The notes under the pieces were generated by a model, which saw only the letters and a list, made by a program, of their open reading frames with translations, did no database searches and was not told where the DNA came from. A program made the translations under genes and the position numbers. DNA of 36,933 nt from Prevotella sp. (GTDB lineage: Bacteria; Bacteroidota; Bacteroidia; Bacteroidales; Bacteroidaceae), in assembly GCA_024695815.1 (NCBI GenBank), contig JAILHK010000042.1, positions 1-36,933 of the forward strand, in the 5' to 3' direction. Position 1 is the first letter of the stretch. Each line of letters begins with the position of its first letter. Shown here piece after piece: positions 14,545 through 22,638 of this stretch.

Positions 14545-15542
14545 AAACCAGAAACTGGTTGTTAATAACGATCATCGGTTGCCTACTCGCTGCTTGCGGC
14601 GGGTCAGGCAACCGTTTTCGCCTTGAAGGACAGTTCAAAAACCTGAACCAAGGTGAGTTTTATCTTTATAACCTGGAGCAAGGCACTAAGGATACTATCA
14701 AGGTCAACGACGGTCGATTTGTTTACGATGTCTATCTGAACGACACCGTCACCTATGCCCTGCTCTTCCCCAACTACTCCGAGTTGCCCATCTTCGCCAT
14801 GCCGGGTGCTACCGTCAAGATGGAGGGCGACGTTTCCCACTTGAAGGAAACAAAGATACTTGGCACGCCTGACAACAAAGAGATGACTGACTTCAGACTA
14901 CGCGTGAACAACATGACACCTCCTGAAGTCAAAAAACACGCACAGCAATTTATTGAGGAGAACCCTGCATCGCCACTCAGCATCTATATGTTGCAACGCT
15001 TTTTCATCCAGGACGTCAATCCCGACTACGCACTTTGTGCACAGTTGGCTACAGCTATTTCGAAGGCGCAACCAGAGCATATCGCCATGCAGCATCTCAG
15101 TCGCCAGCTGAATGCCCTGCGCAATGCCGGCGCCAAGGGAAAGCTACCGCAGTTCACGGCCGTTGACACGAATGGACGTACCGTCAGTCGGCAACAACTA
15201 CAAAGCACCGTCAACGTGGTCATCGCATGGGCGGCATGGAGCTATGAATCGCAAAACATTCTCCACCAGATGCAACGGCTACAGAATGAATACGGCAGCG
15301 ACCTGGCTATCATGTCTGTCAGTCTGGATGCCTCGGTAGAGGAAGGACGCTATGCCCTGGACCGTGACAGCATCAGATGGCCCAACATCTGCGACGGAAA
15401 ACTGTGGGAATCGCCTCTCGTTACAACCCTTGGAATGACGTCTGTTCCAGGAAATATCATTGCCGACAAACAAGGTAACATCATTGCCCGCGACCTATCG
15501 GCCTCAGAACTGGAAGAGAAAATCAAAGCCATGATTAAATAA
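14541..15542 (+). CDS. Lipoprotein with DUF4369-like and thioredoxin-fold domains lacking the CXXC motif
   Basis: A 333-residue lipoprotein with lipobox LAAC (C19). Residues about 25-120 resemble the DUF4369 domain often found before TlpA-type thioredoxins (FRLEGQFKNLNQGEFYLYNL). Residues about 200-333 have the TlpA/AhpC fold (GKLPQFTAVDTNGRTVS, then VNVVIAWAAWSYES). Where disulfide reductases have WCxxC, this protein has W233-S-Y-E-S237, so both redox cysteines are replaced. It is therefore unlikely to be a thiol-disulfide enzyme and may be structural or binding. It overlaps the TPR lipoprotein by 4 nt (ATGA), so the two are probably translationally coupled. Confidence 0.85.
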   Translation: MKTRNWLLITIIGCLLAACGGSGNRFRLEGQFKNLNQGEFYLYNLEQGTKDTIKVNDGRFVYDVYLNDTVTYALLFPNYSELPIFAMPGATVKMEGDVSHLKETKILGTPDNKEMTDFRLRVNNMTPPEVKKHAQQFIEENPASPLSIYMLQRFFIQDVNPDYALCAQLATAISKAQPEHIAMQHLSRQLNALRNAGAKGKLPQFTAVDTNGRTVSRQQLQSTVNVVIAWAAWSYESQNILHQMQRLQNEYGSDLAIMSVSLDASVEEGRYALDRDSIRWPNICDGKLWESPLVTTLGMTSVPGNIIADKQGNIIARDLSASELEEKIKAMIK

Positions 15543-15572
15543 CGCACAAGAACCAATAACTAAAATCAACCT

Positions 15573-17144
15573 ATGCTCGTTAGAACCTATTGCGCAGCCG
15601 TCAATGGACTTGAAGCAACAACCGTAACCAATGAAGTAAACATCATACGTGGCGTGAACATCCACATGTCGGGTCTTGCTGATGCGGCAGTACGCGAGAG
15701 TATAGACCGTATTCGTGCAGCGCTCAACAATTCTGGGTTCCGTTTCCCTAATGCCGACATCACGATAAACATGGCACCTGCCGACATAAAGAAGGAGGGC
15801 AGCAGCTATGACTTGCCTCTGGCCATCGGTATCCTGGCTGCCGACAATAAGATTGACTGCAGTCAGCTGGAACAATATATGATGGTGGGCGAACTGGGAC
15901 TTGACGGCCGTCTGAACCCCATTCGCGGTGCTCTGCCCATCGCCATCAAGGCTCGTGCCGACAAATACAAGGGACTGATCGTGCCCAGCCAGAACGTTCG
16001 TGAGGCTGCCGTGGTCAACAACCTGGATGTTTATGGCATGGACTCGCTGATAGACGTGGTCAACTTCTTCAATGGCTCTTTCACCTACGAGCCACTGAAA
16101 ATGGACACCCGCAAGGAATTCTACGAACAACAGAGTCATTTTGAATATGACTTCAGCGATGTCCGCGGACAGGAAAGTGTGAAACGTGCTCTTGAGATAG
16201 CAGCTGCTGGCGGACACAACTTAATCATGATTGGTCCTCCTGGCTCAGGCAAATCAATGATGGCCAAGCGTTTGCCAAGCATCCTTCCACCGCTGTCTCT
16301 GTCAGAGAGTCTTGAGACCACACAGATACACAGCATTGCCGGCAAACTGCCTCGCGACACAAGCCTCATCAGTCAGCGCCCTTTCCGCGCACCCCATCAC
16401 ACCATCTCGCAAGTGGCACTTGTGGGAGGTGGCAACAACCCTCAACCGGGCGAGATTTCATTAGCACATAATGGTGTGTTGTTCATAGACGAGATGCCAG
16501 AGCTCTCGAGAACAGTACTGGAAGTGCTTCGCCAACCTCTGGAAGACAGAAAAATAACCATCAGTCGCGCCAAATACAATGTGGACTATCCCTGCTCGTT
16601 CATGCTCATCGCATCCATGAATCCCTGTCCGTGCGGATACTACGGAGACCCACTCCACAAATGCGTTTGCACACCAGGACAGATTCAGCGCTACATGAAC
16701 AAGATTTCTGGTCCTCTGTTGGATCGCATCGACATTCACTGCGAGATACAGGCCGTGCCGTTCGCAGAACTCTCGAAGATGCAGCCGGGTGAACCATCTG
16801 CAGCTATCCGCGAACGCGTCATCAAGGCCCGTCAGATACAGACCGAGCGCTTCAGCTCCCTCTCTCTTGAGGATGGCGGAGGAAGAGGCCGCATCCACTG
16901 CAACGCTCAGATGACGGAGAAGATGCTCCACGAGTTTGCCGAGCCCGACGAAGCAAGTCTCGATATGCTACGCATGGCGATGGAAAAGCTGAAGCTCTCT
17001 GCCCGTGCCTACAGCCGCATCCTCAAAGTGGCACGCACCATTGCCGACCTCGCCGGCAGCGAGAAGGTACAGTCCATGCACATCGCAGAAGCCATTGGCT
17101 ATCGCAATCTGGACCGTGGCGACTGGGCTGAAAGAGGAGTGTAA
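15573..17144 (+). CDS. YifB/ComM-family Mg-chelatase-like AAA+ ATPase
   Basis: 523 residues. The N-terminal ChlI-like/Lon-protease-like domain (GVNIHMSGLADAAVRESIDR onward) is followed by a Mg-chelatase-type AAA+ core with Walker A GPPGSGKS starting at residue 221 and Walker B LFIDEMPE near 305. The cysteine-containing insert NPCPCGYYGDPLHKCVCTPG precedes the C-terminal helical domain. ComM of this family promotes branch migration during DNA uptake and recombination in competent bacteria. Whether that holds here is unknown, although a comF-like gene occurs elsewhere in the window. It starts 30 nt after the preceding lipoprotein, with no own promoter visible. Confidence 0.93.
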   Translation: MLVRTYCAAVNGLEATTVTNEVNIIRGVNIHMSGLADAAVRESIDRIRAALNNSGFRFPNADITINMAPADIKKEGSSYDLPLAIGILAADNKIDCSQLEQYMMVGELGLDGRLNPIRGALPIAIKARADKYKGLIVPSQNVREAAVVNNLDVYGMDSLIDVVNFFNGSFTYEPLKMDTRKEFYEQQSHFEYDFSDVRGQESVKRALEIAAAGGHNLIMIGPPGSGKSMMAKRLPSILPPLSLSESLETTQIHSIAGKLPRDTSLISQRPFRAPHHTISQVALVGGGNNPQPGEISLAHNGVLFIDEMPELSRTVLEVLRQPLEDRKITISRAKYNVDYPCSFMLIASMNPCPCGYYGDPLHKCVCTPGQIQRYMNKISGPLLDRIDIHCEIQAVPFAELSKMQPGEPSAAIRERVIKARQIQTERFSSLSLEDGGGRGRIHCNAQMTEKMLHEFAEPDEASLDMLRMAMEKLKLSARAYSRILKVARTIADLAGSEKVQSMHIAEAIGYRNLDRGDWAERGV

Positions 17145-17174
17145 AAAAAGTCCAAGAAAATGCCAGATTTTCTA

Positions 17175-17205
17175 TTGTTCTTTTGAAGATTATTATTATC
17201 TTTGC
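17175..17205 (+). promoter_or_regulatory. Promoter of ridA and the histidine kinase
   Basis: ATTG (ending 17177), a 19-nt spacer and TATCTTTGC (17197-17205). The ATG of ridA is 29 nt further on. Confidence 0.75.
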
Positions 17206-17234
17206 GCCAACATACCATATTTATATATAATATA

Positions 17235-17609
17235 ATGAAAGCAATCAGTACTTCAAAGGCTCCTGGAGCTATCGGTCCTTATAGTCAGGCCATTAAAATA
17301 GGAAATCTCGTTTACACATCTGGACAACTACCCTTGAACCCTGCCACAGGAACTTTTCCCGAAGGCGGCATCAAGGAACAGACACAGCAGTCTCTGAACA
17401 ATATCAAAGCCATCTTGGAAGAAGCAGGTATGACGATGAAGAACGTGGTAAAGACAACCGTGTTCCTGGCAGACATGAACGACTTTGCCGCCATGAACGA
17501 AGTCTATGCCCAGTTCTTCTGTGAGCCCTTCCCTGCCCGCTCGGCTGTAGCGGTAAAGACATTACCTAAGAACGCACTGGTAGAGATAGAAGTGGTGGCA
17601 GCTGAATAA
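17235..17609 (+). CDS. ridA: RidA family enamine/imine deaminase
   Basis: Hydrolyses reactive enamines such as 2-aminoacrylate formed by PLP enzymes. It is 124 residues from the ATG at 17235; a longer frame from 17202 would start inside the promoter box and is rejected. The sequence opens KAPGAIGPYSQAI, continues LVYTSGQLPLNP, and ends with PFPARSAVAVKTLPKNALVEIE, carrying the RidA active-site arginine. The length is typical. The histidine kinase follows after 9 nt. Confidence 0.96.
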   Translation: MKAISTSKAPGAIGPYSQAIKIGNLVYTSGQLPLNPATGTFPEGGIKEQTQQSLNNIKAILEEAGMTMKNVVKTTVFLADMNDFAAMNEVYAQFFCEPFPARSAVAVKTLPKNALVEIEVVAAE

Positions 17610-17618
17610 GGAGTTGCT

Positions 17619-18758
17619 ATGCAGTGGACTGACAGGATCAGGCAAGTAAAGATTTGGTTGGTAGTGGCAGCAATCATCATTGCCGTTACCTCGCTATTGG
17701 TGTCACACCTCCTGGTGCGCGACCTTCAGAAAGAAGAGCAACGCAAGATGGATGTGTGGGCACAGGCCATGAACTTTGTCAATCAGGCTGATGAAAACAC
17801 CGACCTGTCGCTTGCCACGGCAGTGATTGAAGGCAACAACACCATCCCCGTGATTGTGCTGAGTGCCGAAGACGAGGTGATGGACTATCGTAACATCGAT
17901 GACAACGTCGATGTGCAGAAATATGCCCTGCGCATGAAGGCTGCCGGCGACACCATCCGCATCGAAGTCTTCGACACCTATCAGTTGGTGTGCTACGACG
18001 AGTCCACCATGCTGAAACGACTAACCCAATATCCCTATTGGGCACTGGGCATCGTCATGATCTTTGTGGTGGTTGCCATCTTTGCCCTTCTGTCGTCTAA
18101 ACGGGCAGAGCAAAACAAAGTGTGGGTAGGACTTTCGAAAGAGACAGCACACCAGTTGGGAACCCCCATATCGAGTCTGATGGCATGGGTAGAGGTACTC
18201 AAAGAGACTTATCCGCAAGACGAGCTGATACCCGAGCTGGAAAACGACGTCAAACGACTGGAACGTATTGCCGAACGATTCTCAAAGATTGGTTCGCTGC
18301 CCGAACCCGTTGACGAGTCGGTTAACGACCTGCTGGACCGCGTCATCGTGTATATGAACAAACGCACGTCACAGAAGGTTGTCATCAAAGGGCACTACCC
18401 CAACCACGACGTGGTGGTGAAGATGAATGCCTCACTATTCGAATGGGTCGTAGAGAACCTCTGTAAGAATGCCGTCGACGCCATGGAGGGAGGCAACGGA
18501 AAAATAGACCTGTGGCTATTGGAAGAAAACGACATCGTGGCTATCGAGATTGCCGACACAGGAAAAGGTATCAAGAAGAAAGATATCAAAAACGTATTCC
18601 GACCAGGCTTTACAACCAAGCAACGCGGATGGGGACTGGGCCTCTCTTTGGCTAAGAGAATCGTGGAACAATATCACCACGGACACATCTATGTCAAAGA
18701 TTCAGAGGTAGGCAGAGGTACCACCTTCCGCATCGAAATGCGAAAAAAATCATCATAA
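17619..18758 (+). CDS. Membrane sensor histidine kinase without adjacent response regulator
   Basis: 379 residues: two transmembrane segments (about 11-30 and 140-158) flank a periplasmic domain of about 105 residues. The dimerisation domain follows, with phospho-acceptor H178 in KETAHQLGTPISSL. The ATPase domain has N box NLCKNAVDAM, G1 DTGKGI and G2 GWGLGLSLAKRIV. The signal sensed is unknown. No response-regulator gene lies within the window, so its partner is elsewhere. It is cotranscribed with ridA by position (9-nt gap). Confidence 0.94.
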   Translation: MQWTDRIRQVKIWLVVAAIIIAVTSLLVSHLLVRDLQKEEQRKMDVWAQAMNFVNQADENTDLSLATAVIEGNNTIPVIVLSAEDEVMDYRNIDDNVDVQKYALRMKAAGDTIRIEVFDTYQLVCYDESTMLKRLTQYPYWALGIVMIFVVVAIFALLSSKRAEQNKVWVGLSKETAHQLGTPISSLMAWVEVLKETYPQDELIPELENDVKRLERIAERFSKIGSLPEPVDESVNDLLDRVIVYMNKRTSQKVVIKGHYPNHDVVVKMNASLFEWVVENLCKNAVDAMEGGNGKIDLWLLEENDIVAIEIADTGKGIKKKDIKNVFRPGFTTKQRGWGLGLSLAKRIVEQYHHGHIYVKDSEVGRGTTFRIEMRKKSS

Positions 18759-18784
18759 AATACTCGTAATTGAAAAAAAGTTTG

Positions 18785-18793
18785 TAACTTTGC
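18785..18793 (+). promoter_or_regulatory. Promoter -7 box of the yceD-rpmF-fabH operon
   Basis: TAACTTTGC (18785-18793) sits 19 nt before the ATG at 18813, giving a leader of only about 12-15 nt. The -33 box is not clear. Confidence 0.65.
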
Positions 18794-18812
18794 AGCCCGA
18801 AATAGTGTGATT

Positions 18813-19337
18813 ATGTGTGGTTTAGAGCGATTTCTAATTGATTTAAAGGCACTTACCGAGGACGAAACATCCTTGGAATATAGCCTTGACAACCAATTTT
18901 TCGAGGCGCTTGAAGGTGCACTGGTGCAAGAAGGCTCGTTGCATGTGTCGGGGTCTATACGCAAGGCCGTCGGCTTTTTTGAGCTTCAACTTCACACCAC
19001 TGGCACCATTCGCATCCCATGCGACCGCTGTCTGGACCTGATGGACCAGCCAATAGAGGCCGACTTGCGCTTAGTTATCAAGCTGGGCGACACATACGCC
19101 GAGGATGATGACATCATCACAGTGGAAGAGCACGACGCCGTGCTCAACATTGCATGGTTCATCTACGAGTCAATCATACTGGCGGTACCCATCCAGCACG
19201 TTCATCAACCTGGCGATTGTAACGATGCTATGATGCGAGTGCTAGAACAGCATTCGGCTGCCCGAAGCAGTGATGCGGACGCACAAGAGATAGACCCGCG
19301 GTGGAGTGCACTACTAAAGTTAAAAGAAAAAAGTTAA
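18813..19337 (+). CDS. YceD/DUF177 family protein
   Basis: 174 residues from the ATG at 18813 (MCGLERFLIDLKAL); a GTG two codons earlier is a possible alternative. The core IRIPCDRCLDLMDQPIEADL holds the conserved CxxC of the family, and the acidic stretch YAEDDDIITVEEHDAVLNI follows. The protein is consistently encoded before rpmF in bacteria and has been linked to 23S rRNA maturation in plants and E. coli; that role is inferred here. The gap to rpmF is 21 nt. Confidence 0.9.
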   Translation: MCGLERFLIDLKALTEDETSLEYSLDNQFFEALEGALVQEGSLHVSGSIRKAVGFFELQLHTTGTIRIPCDRCLDLMDQPIEADLRLVIKLGDTYAEDDDIITVEEHDAVLNIAWFIYESIILAVPIQHVHQPGDCNDAMMRVLEQHSAARSSDADAQEIDPRWSALLKLKEKS

Positions 19338-19358
19338 ATTTTAAAATAGTAATTCATT

Positions 19359-19550
19359 ATGGCACATCCTAAAAGAAGACAATCAAACACTCGTACCGCC
19401 AAGCGTCGTACTCACGACAAGGCTGTAGCTCCTACACTGGCAGTATGCCCTAACTGTGGCGCTTACTATGTTTACCACACAGTATGCCCAACTTGCGGAT
19501 ACTATCGCGGTAAGGTTGCTATCAAGATGAACGAAGAAGTAGCTGAATAA
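19359..19550 (+). CDS. rpmF: 50S ribosomal protein L32 (bL32)
   Basis: Large-subunit protein of 63 residues. It opens [20 protein letters not shown] and keeps both zinc-binding pairs, CPNCG and CPTCG, so it is the zinc-containing (C+) form. The upstream neighbour is YceD and fabH follows 2 nt later, the classical yceD-rpmF-fab order, here without plsX. Confidence 0.98.
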   Translation: MAHPKRRQSNTRTAKRRTHDKAVAPTLAVCPNCGAYYVYHTVCPTCGYYRGKVAIKMNEEVAE

Positions 19551-19552
19551 GA

Positions 19553-20554
19553 ATGGGAAAAATTAACGCGATCATCACCGGCGTCGGAGGCTACGTGCCC
19601 GACTATGTCCTCACCAACGAGGAATTGTCGCGCATGGTCGACACCAACGATGAATGGATTATGACGCGTGTCGGAATCAAGGAGCGCCGAATCCTCACAG
19701 AAGAGGGTCTCGGCACTTCTTATATGGCGCGCAAGGCTGCCAAGCAGCTCATGAAGAAGACGGGCGCCGATCCCGATTCTATTGATGCTCTGATTGTAGC
19801 CACCTCTACATCCGACTACCACTTTCCATCTACAGCCAGCATCGTCATTGGCAAACTAGGGCTGAAGAACGCCATGGCGTTCGATTTCTCTGCAGCATGC
19901 TGCGGATTCCTCTATTCGCTGAACGTTGCTTCAAGCATGATTCAAAGCGGTCGCTACAAGCGCATCATCCTGATTGGTGCCGACAAGATGTCGTCGGCTA
20001 CTGACTATAAGGACCGCAACACCTGCCCACTCTTTGGCGACGGTGCCGGTGCTGTGATGCTGGAAGGCACAGAGGAAGAAAACGTAGGACTCATTGACTC
20101 TTACCTCCGCACCGATGGAATGGGACTGCCATTCCTGCACATGAAAGCCGGTGGTTCGGTAAGTCCTGCCAGCCATTTCACTGTAGATCACCGCATGCAC
20201 TACACCTATCAGGAGGGTCGCACGGTGTTCCGCTATGCCGTAACCAACATGAGTGACGACTGTGCACTTATCGCTGAGCGCAACGGTCTGAACAAGGACA
20301 ACATCAACTGGGTGATTCCTCATCAGGCAAACATGCGCATCATCGAGGCAGTGGCTAAACGCTTGGAACTGCCCATGGATCAAGTGATGGTCAACATTGA
20401 ACACTACGGTAACACTTCTGCTGCTACTATTCCCTTAGCCATTTGGGAATATGAGTCAAAATTGAAGAAGGGTGACAATATCATCATGACTGCCTTCGGA
20501 GCAGGTTTCGTTCATGGAGCCAACTATCTCCGCTGGGCTTATGATGGCAAGTAA
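19553..20554 (+). CDS. fabH: 3-oxoacyl-ACP synthase III (KAS III)
   Basis: Starts fatty-acid synthesis by condensing acyl-CoA with malonyl-ACP. The catalytic triad is visible: C116 in [12 protein letters not shown]257 in [10 protein letters not shown] and N287 in [11 protein letters not shown]. The 333-aa length and the N-terminal [18 protein letters not shown] are typical. The start is 2 nt after rpmF and a terminator follows the gene. Bacteroidetes may carry more than one FabH paralogue, so substrate preference cannot be read from sequence alone. Confidence 0.96.
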   Translation: MGKINAIITGVGGYVPDYVLTNEELSRMVDTNDEWIMTRVGIKERRILTEEGLGTSYMARKAAKQLMKKTGADPDSIDALIVATSTSDYHFPSTASIVIGKLGLKNAMAFDFSAACCGFLYSLNVASSMIQSGRYKRIILIGADKMSSATDYKDRNTCPLFGDGAGAVMLEGTEEENVGLIDSYLRTDGMGLPFLHMKAGGSVSPASHFTVDHRMHYTYQEGRTVFRYAVTNMSDDCALIAERNGLNKDNINWVIPHQANMRIIEAVAKRLELPMDQVMVNIEHYGNTSAATIPLAIWEYESKLKKGDNIIMTAFGAGFVHGANYLRWAYDGK

Positions 20555-20579
20555 ACATAACCATTTACAGTATAAAAAG

Positions 20580-20615
20580 AGGCGAAATATCACAAAGATA
20601 GGTCGCCTTTTTTTT
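20580..20615 (+). terminator. Rho-independent terminator after fabH
   Basis: AGGCGA (20580-20585) and TCGCCT (20603-20608) form the stem base around a 17-nt loop, followed by a run of eight T (20608-20615). Confidence 0.75.
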
Positions 20616-20650
20616 GCATACAGCAATCTGGTGTAAAGCAATGTATTCCG

Positions 20651-20683
20651 TTTGGATTATTATAAGAAAATGCGTACCTTTGC
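20651..20683 (+). promoter_or_regulatory. Promoter of the GH67 gene
   Basis: TTTG (20651-20654), a 20-nt spacer and TACCTTTGC (20675-20683): full consensus, 32 nt before the start codon. Confidence 0.85.
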
Positions 20684-20715
20684 ATCATCATAGCAAAACT
20701 AAATTGATTTAAACA

Positions 20716-22383
20716 ATGAAAATCATTATATGTCTCCTTTTCACTTTTCTCTGCACAATAGTACATGCCCAAGACGGCTGCACCCTTACCGGTGCTCACG
20801 CGTGGGGCGGAGAACAACGCATCAAACAAGGAAAAAACAGTTTTGAACTGCGCCTGCTGAACCATTGGGACAATCTGGATGGCAGCGTAGAGCGCGGCTA
20901 TGCAGGACAAAGTCTATGGAAATGGGACGAGCTGCCAACACATGTGAACGACAGAGTACGGGAATATGCGCGTCTAAATGCCAGTATCGGCATAAACGGC
21001 ATTGTACTTAACAATGTGAATGCCGATCCACGCATCTTACGTAGAGACTACCTTGAGAAGGTGAAAGCATTGGCCGATGTATTTCGCAAATACGGGATTA
21101 AAGTATATCTGACAGCCAACTTTGCCGCTTGTCTAAGGCCATCAAAGACCCCAAACGAATGGAAAAGATGGGGCGGTGTAGGCACTCTAGATACCGCCGA
21201 CCCATTGGTGCCCGAAGTAGAAGCCTGGTGGAAACAAAAGGTGTCAGAGATATACCAGCTAATTCCTGACTTCGGAGGTTTCCTTGTTAAGGCCGACTCG
21301 GAGGGAATGCCTGGTCCGCAGACCTATGGTCGTTCGCATGCTGACGGTGCCAACATGCTGGCACGGGCACTCAAGCCTTATAACGGAGTGGTGATGTGGC
21401 GCACCTTCGTTTACAATCCCGATGTTGACAAAGATCGTATTAAGCGCTGCTATAAGGAGTTCATAAAGCTGGATGGACAGTTCATGGACAACGTGATACT
21501 GCAAGTGAAAAACGGCGGCCTCGACTTTCAGGCTTCCGAGCCCGTACAACCCCTCTTCTTTGCCATGAAGAAGACACGTCTGATGCCGGAACTCCAGATC
21601 ACACAAGAGTACACAGGTCAATCGACCTATCTTGTAAACCTGCTTCCGATGTGGCGTAACTTTCTAAACGACCTGGGCAAGAAGAACCTCAAAAAGATGG
21701 CGGGCATAGCCGGTGTAGCTAACGTTGGCAGCGATATCAACTGGACTGGTCATCTGTTTGCTCAATTCAACTGGTACGCCTTCGGACGCTTAGCCATAAA
21801 TCCCGATATCACCGATGATGAACTGTACCATGAATGGATATCTCAAACATTCTGTGTTGACAGCGAAACAGAGCGAGTTATCCGACGTATCATGAAACCA
21901 ACATGGTGGGACTACACCCAGAGTCACAGTCCTTATGGATTAGGATTCACTCTGAAACGCGAGGATCACCTTAGTGCCGGTTTCGAAGAACGCGTGGGCA
22001 CGGAATGGCAGTGCAGCACGTGGGGCATTGGCTACGACAGAACAGCCACCGGCTCTGACTATATCAGTCAGTTCCCCACCAAGAAACAGCAGCTATACGC
22101 TAATCCGCAAACCTGTCCTGACGCTTACCTGCTCTGCTTTCACAGGCTACCCTGGTCTTTTGTTATGAAAGATGGTAGGACACTACGCGAAGCCTTTATG
22201 GACGGACTACAACAAGGTGAACGTCGTGCAAGGGAAAACAAAGAGCTCTGGAAATCCATCAGAAACAAACTTCCAGAGGATGTATATACTCAGGTGCTTC
22301 AAGCCTTAGAGCACGAGGTTGAAGCATCAAAGGCGTTCAGCATATGCGCAACGAACTTCTTCACACCATATGCCTTGCCGTAA
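20716..22383 (+). CDS. GH67 alpha-glucuronidase, N-terminally shortened, secreted
   Basis: Removes 4-O-methyl-glucuronic acid from xylo-oligosaccharides. A signal peptide (MKIIICLLFTFLCTIVHA) precedes the GH67 landmark LLNHWDNLDGSVERGYAG (from residue 47). Catalytic residues match the family: acid E196 in KADSEGMPGP, and D270 (VKNGGLDFQ) with E298 (LQITQEYTG), spaced 74 and 28 residues apart much as in characterised enzymes. The C-terminal domain is recognisable in DRTATGSDYISQF. At 555 aa the protein is short; only about 30 residues separate signal peptide and catalytic barrel, so most of the usual N-terminal beta domain is missing. It is a single-gene unit, with no xylan-utilisation neighbours in the window. 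Confidence 0.9.
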   Translation: MKIIICLLFTFLCTIVHAQDGCTLTGAHAWGGEQRIKQGKNSFELRLLNHWDNLDGSVERGYAGQSLWKWDELPTHVNDRVREYARLNASIGINGIVLNNVNADPRILRRDYLEKVKALADVFRKYGIKVYLTANFAACLRPSKTPNEWKRWGGVGTLDTADPLVPEVEAWWKQKVSEIYQLIPDFGGFLVKADSEGMPGPQTYGRSHADGANMLARALKPYNGVVMWRTFVYNPDVDKDRIKRCYKEFIKLDGQFMDNVILQVKNGGLDFQASEPVQPLFFAMKKTRLMPELQITQEYTGQSTYLVNLLPMWRNFLNDLGKKNLKKMAGIAGVANVGSDINWTGHLFAQFNWYAFGRLAINPDITDDELYHEWISQTFCVDSETERVIRRIMKPTWWDYTQSHSPYGLGFTLKREDHLSAGFEERVGTEWQCSTWGIGYDRTATGSDYISQFPTKKQQLYANPQTCPDAYLLCFHRLPWSFVMKDGRTLREAFMDGLQQGERRARENKELWKSIRNKLPEDVYTQVLQALEHEVEASKAFSICATNFFTPYALP

Positions 22384-22418
22384 CAAGCGTGGCACGCAAA
22401 AACGAGAGTGAAAGTCTT

Positions 22419-22550
22419 CCGTAACCAAAGCGCCAGTTTACCGTAACCAAAGTGCTAGTTTACCGTAACCAAAGCGCCAGTTTACCGTAACCAAAGTGCC
22501 AGTTTACCGTAACCAAAGTGGCCGTTTGCCATTAGCAAAGCGATACTTTC
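22419..22550. repeat. 22-bp tandem repeat array (CCGTAACCAAAG type)
   Basis: Five direct copies of a 22-bp unit (CCGTAACCAAAG-YGCCAG-TTTA) start at 22419, 22441, 22463, 22485 and 22507. A degenerate sixth copy (CCATTAGCAAAG...) occupies 22529-22550. Copies alternate between AGCGCC and AGTGCC/AGTGCT in the middle. Each junction contains TTAC-C-GTAA, a short dyad. The array lies between the GH67 stop and the promoter of the DHH gene. It has no sequence in common with the array at 5407-5545 but the same period. Confidence 0.92.
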
Positions 22551-22597
22551 GTTACGCAAAAGCCGTGCTTCTATATCAGAAAGAACTCCCATAAAAA

Positions 22598-22630
22598 TTT
22601 GGTTCTTTTATGGCTTCTTAGTAACTTTGC
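22598..22630 (+). promoter_or_regulatory. Promoter of the DHH phosphoesterase gene
   Basis: TTTG (22598-22601), a 20-nt spacer and TAACTTTGC (22622-22630). The ATG is at 22639, only 8 nt after the -7 box, so the mRNA should be leaderless or nearly so. Confidence 0.85.
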
Positions 22631-22638
22631 ACCCAATT

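Noticed and set aside
22419..22550. CRISPR or iteron origin
   Set aside because: Copies are directly adjacent with no spacers, and there is no replication initiator gene or AT-rich unwinding element; the surrounding genes are chromosomal housekeeping genes.
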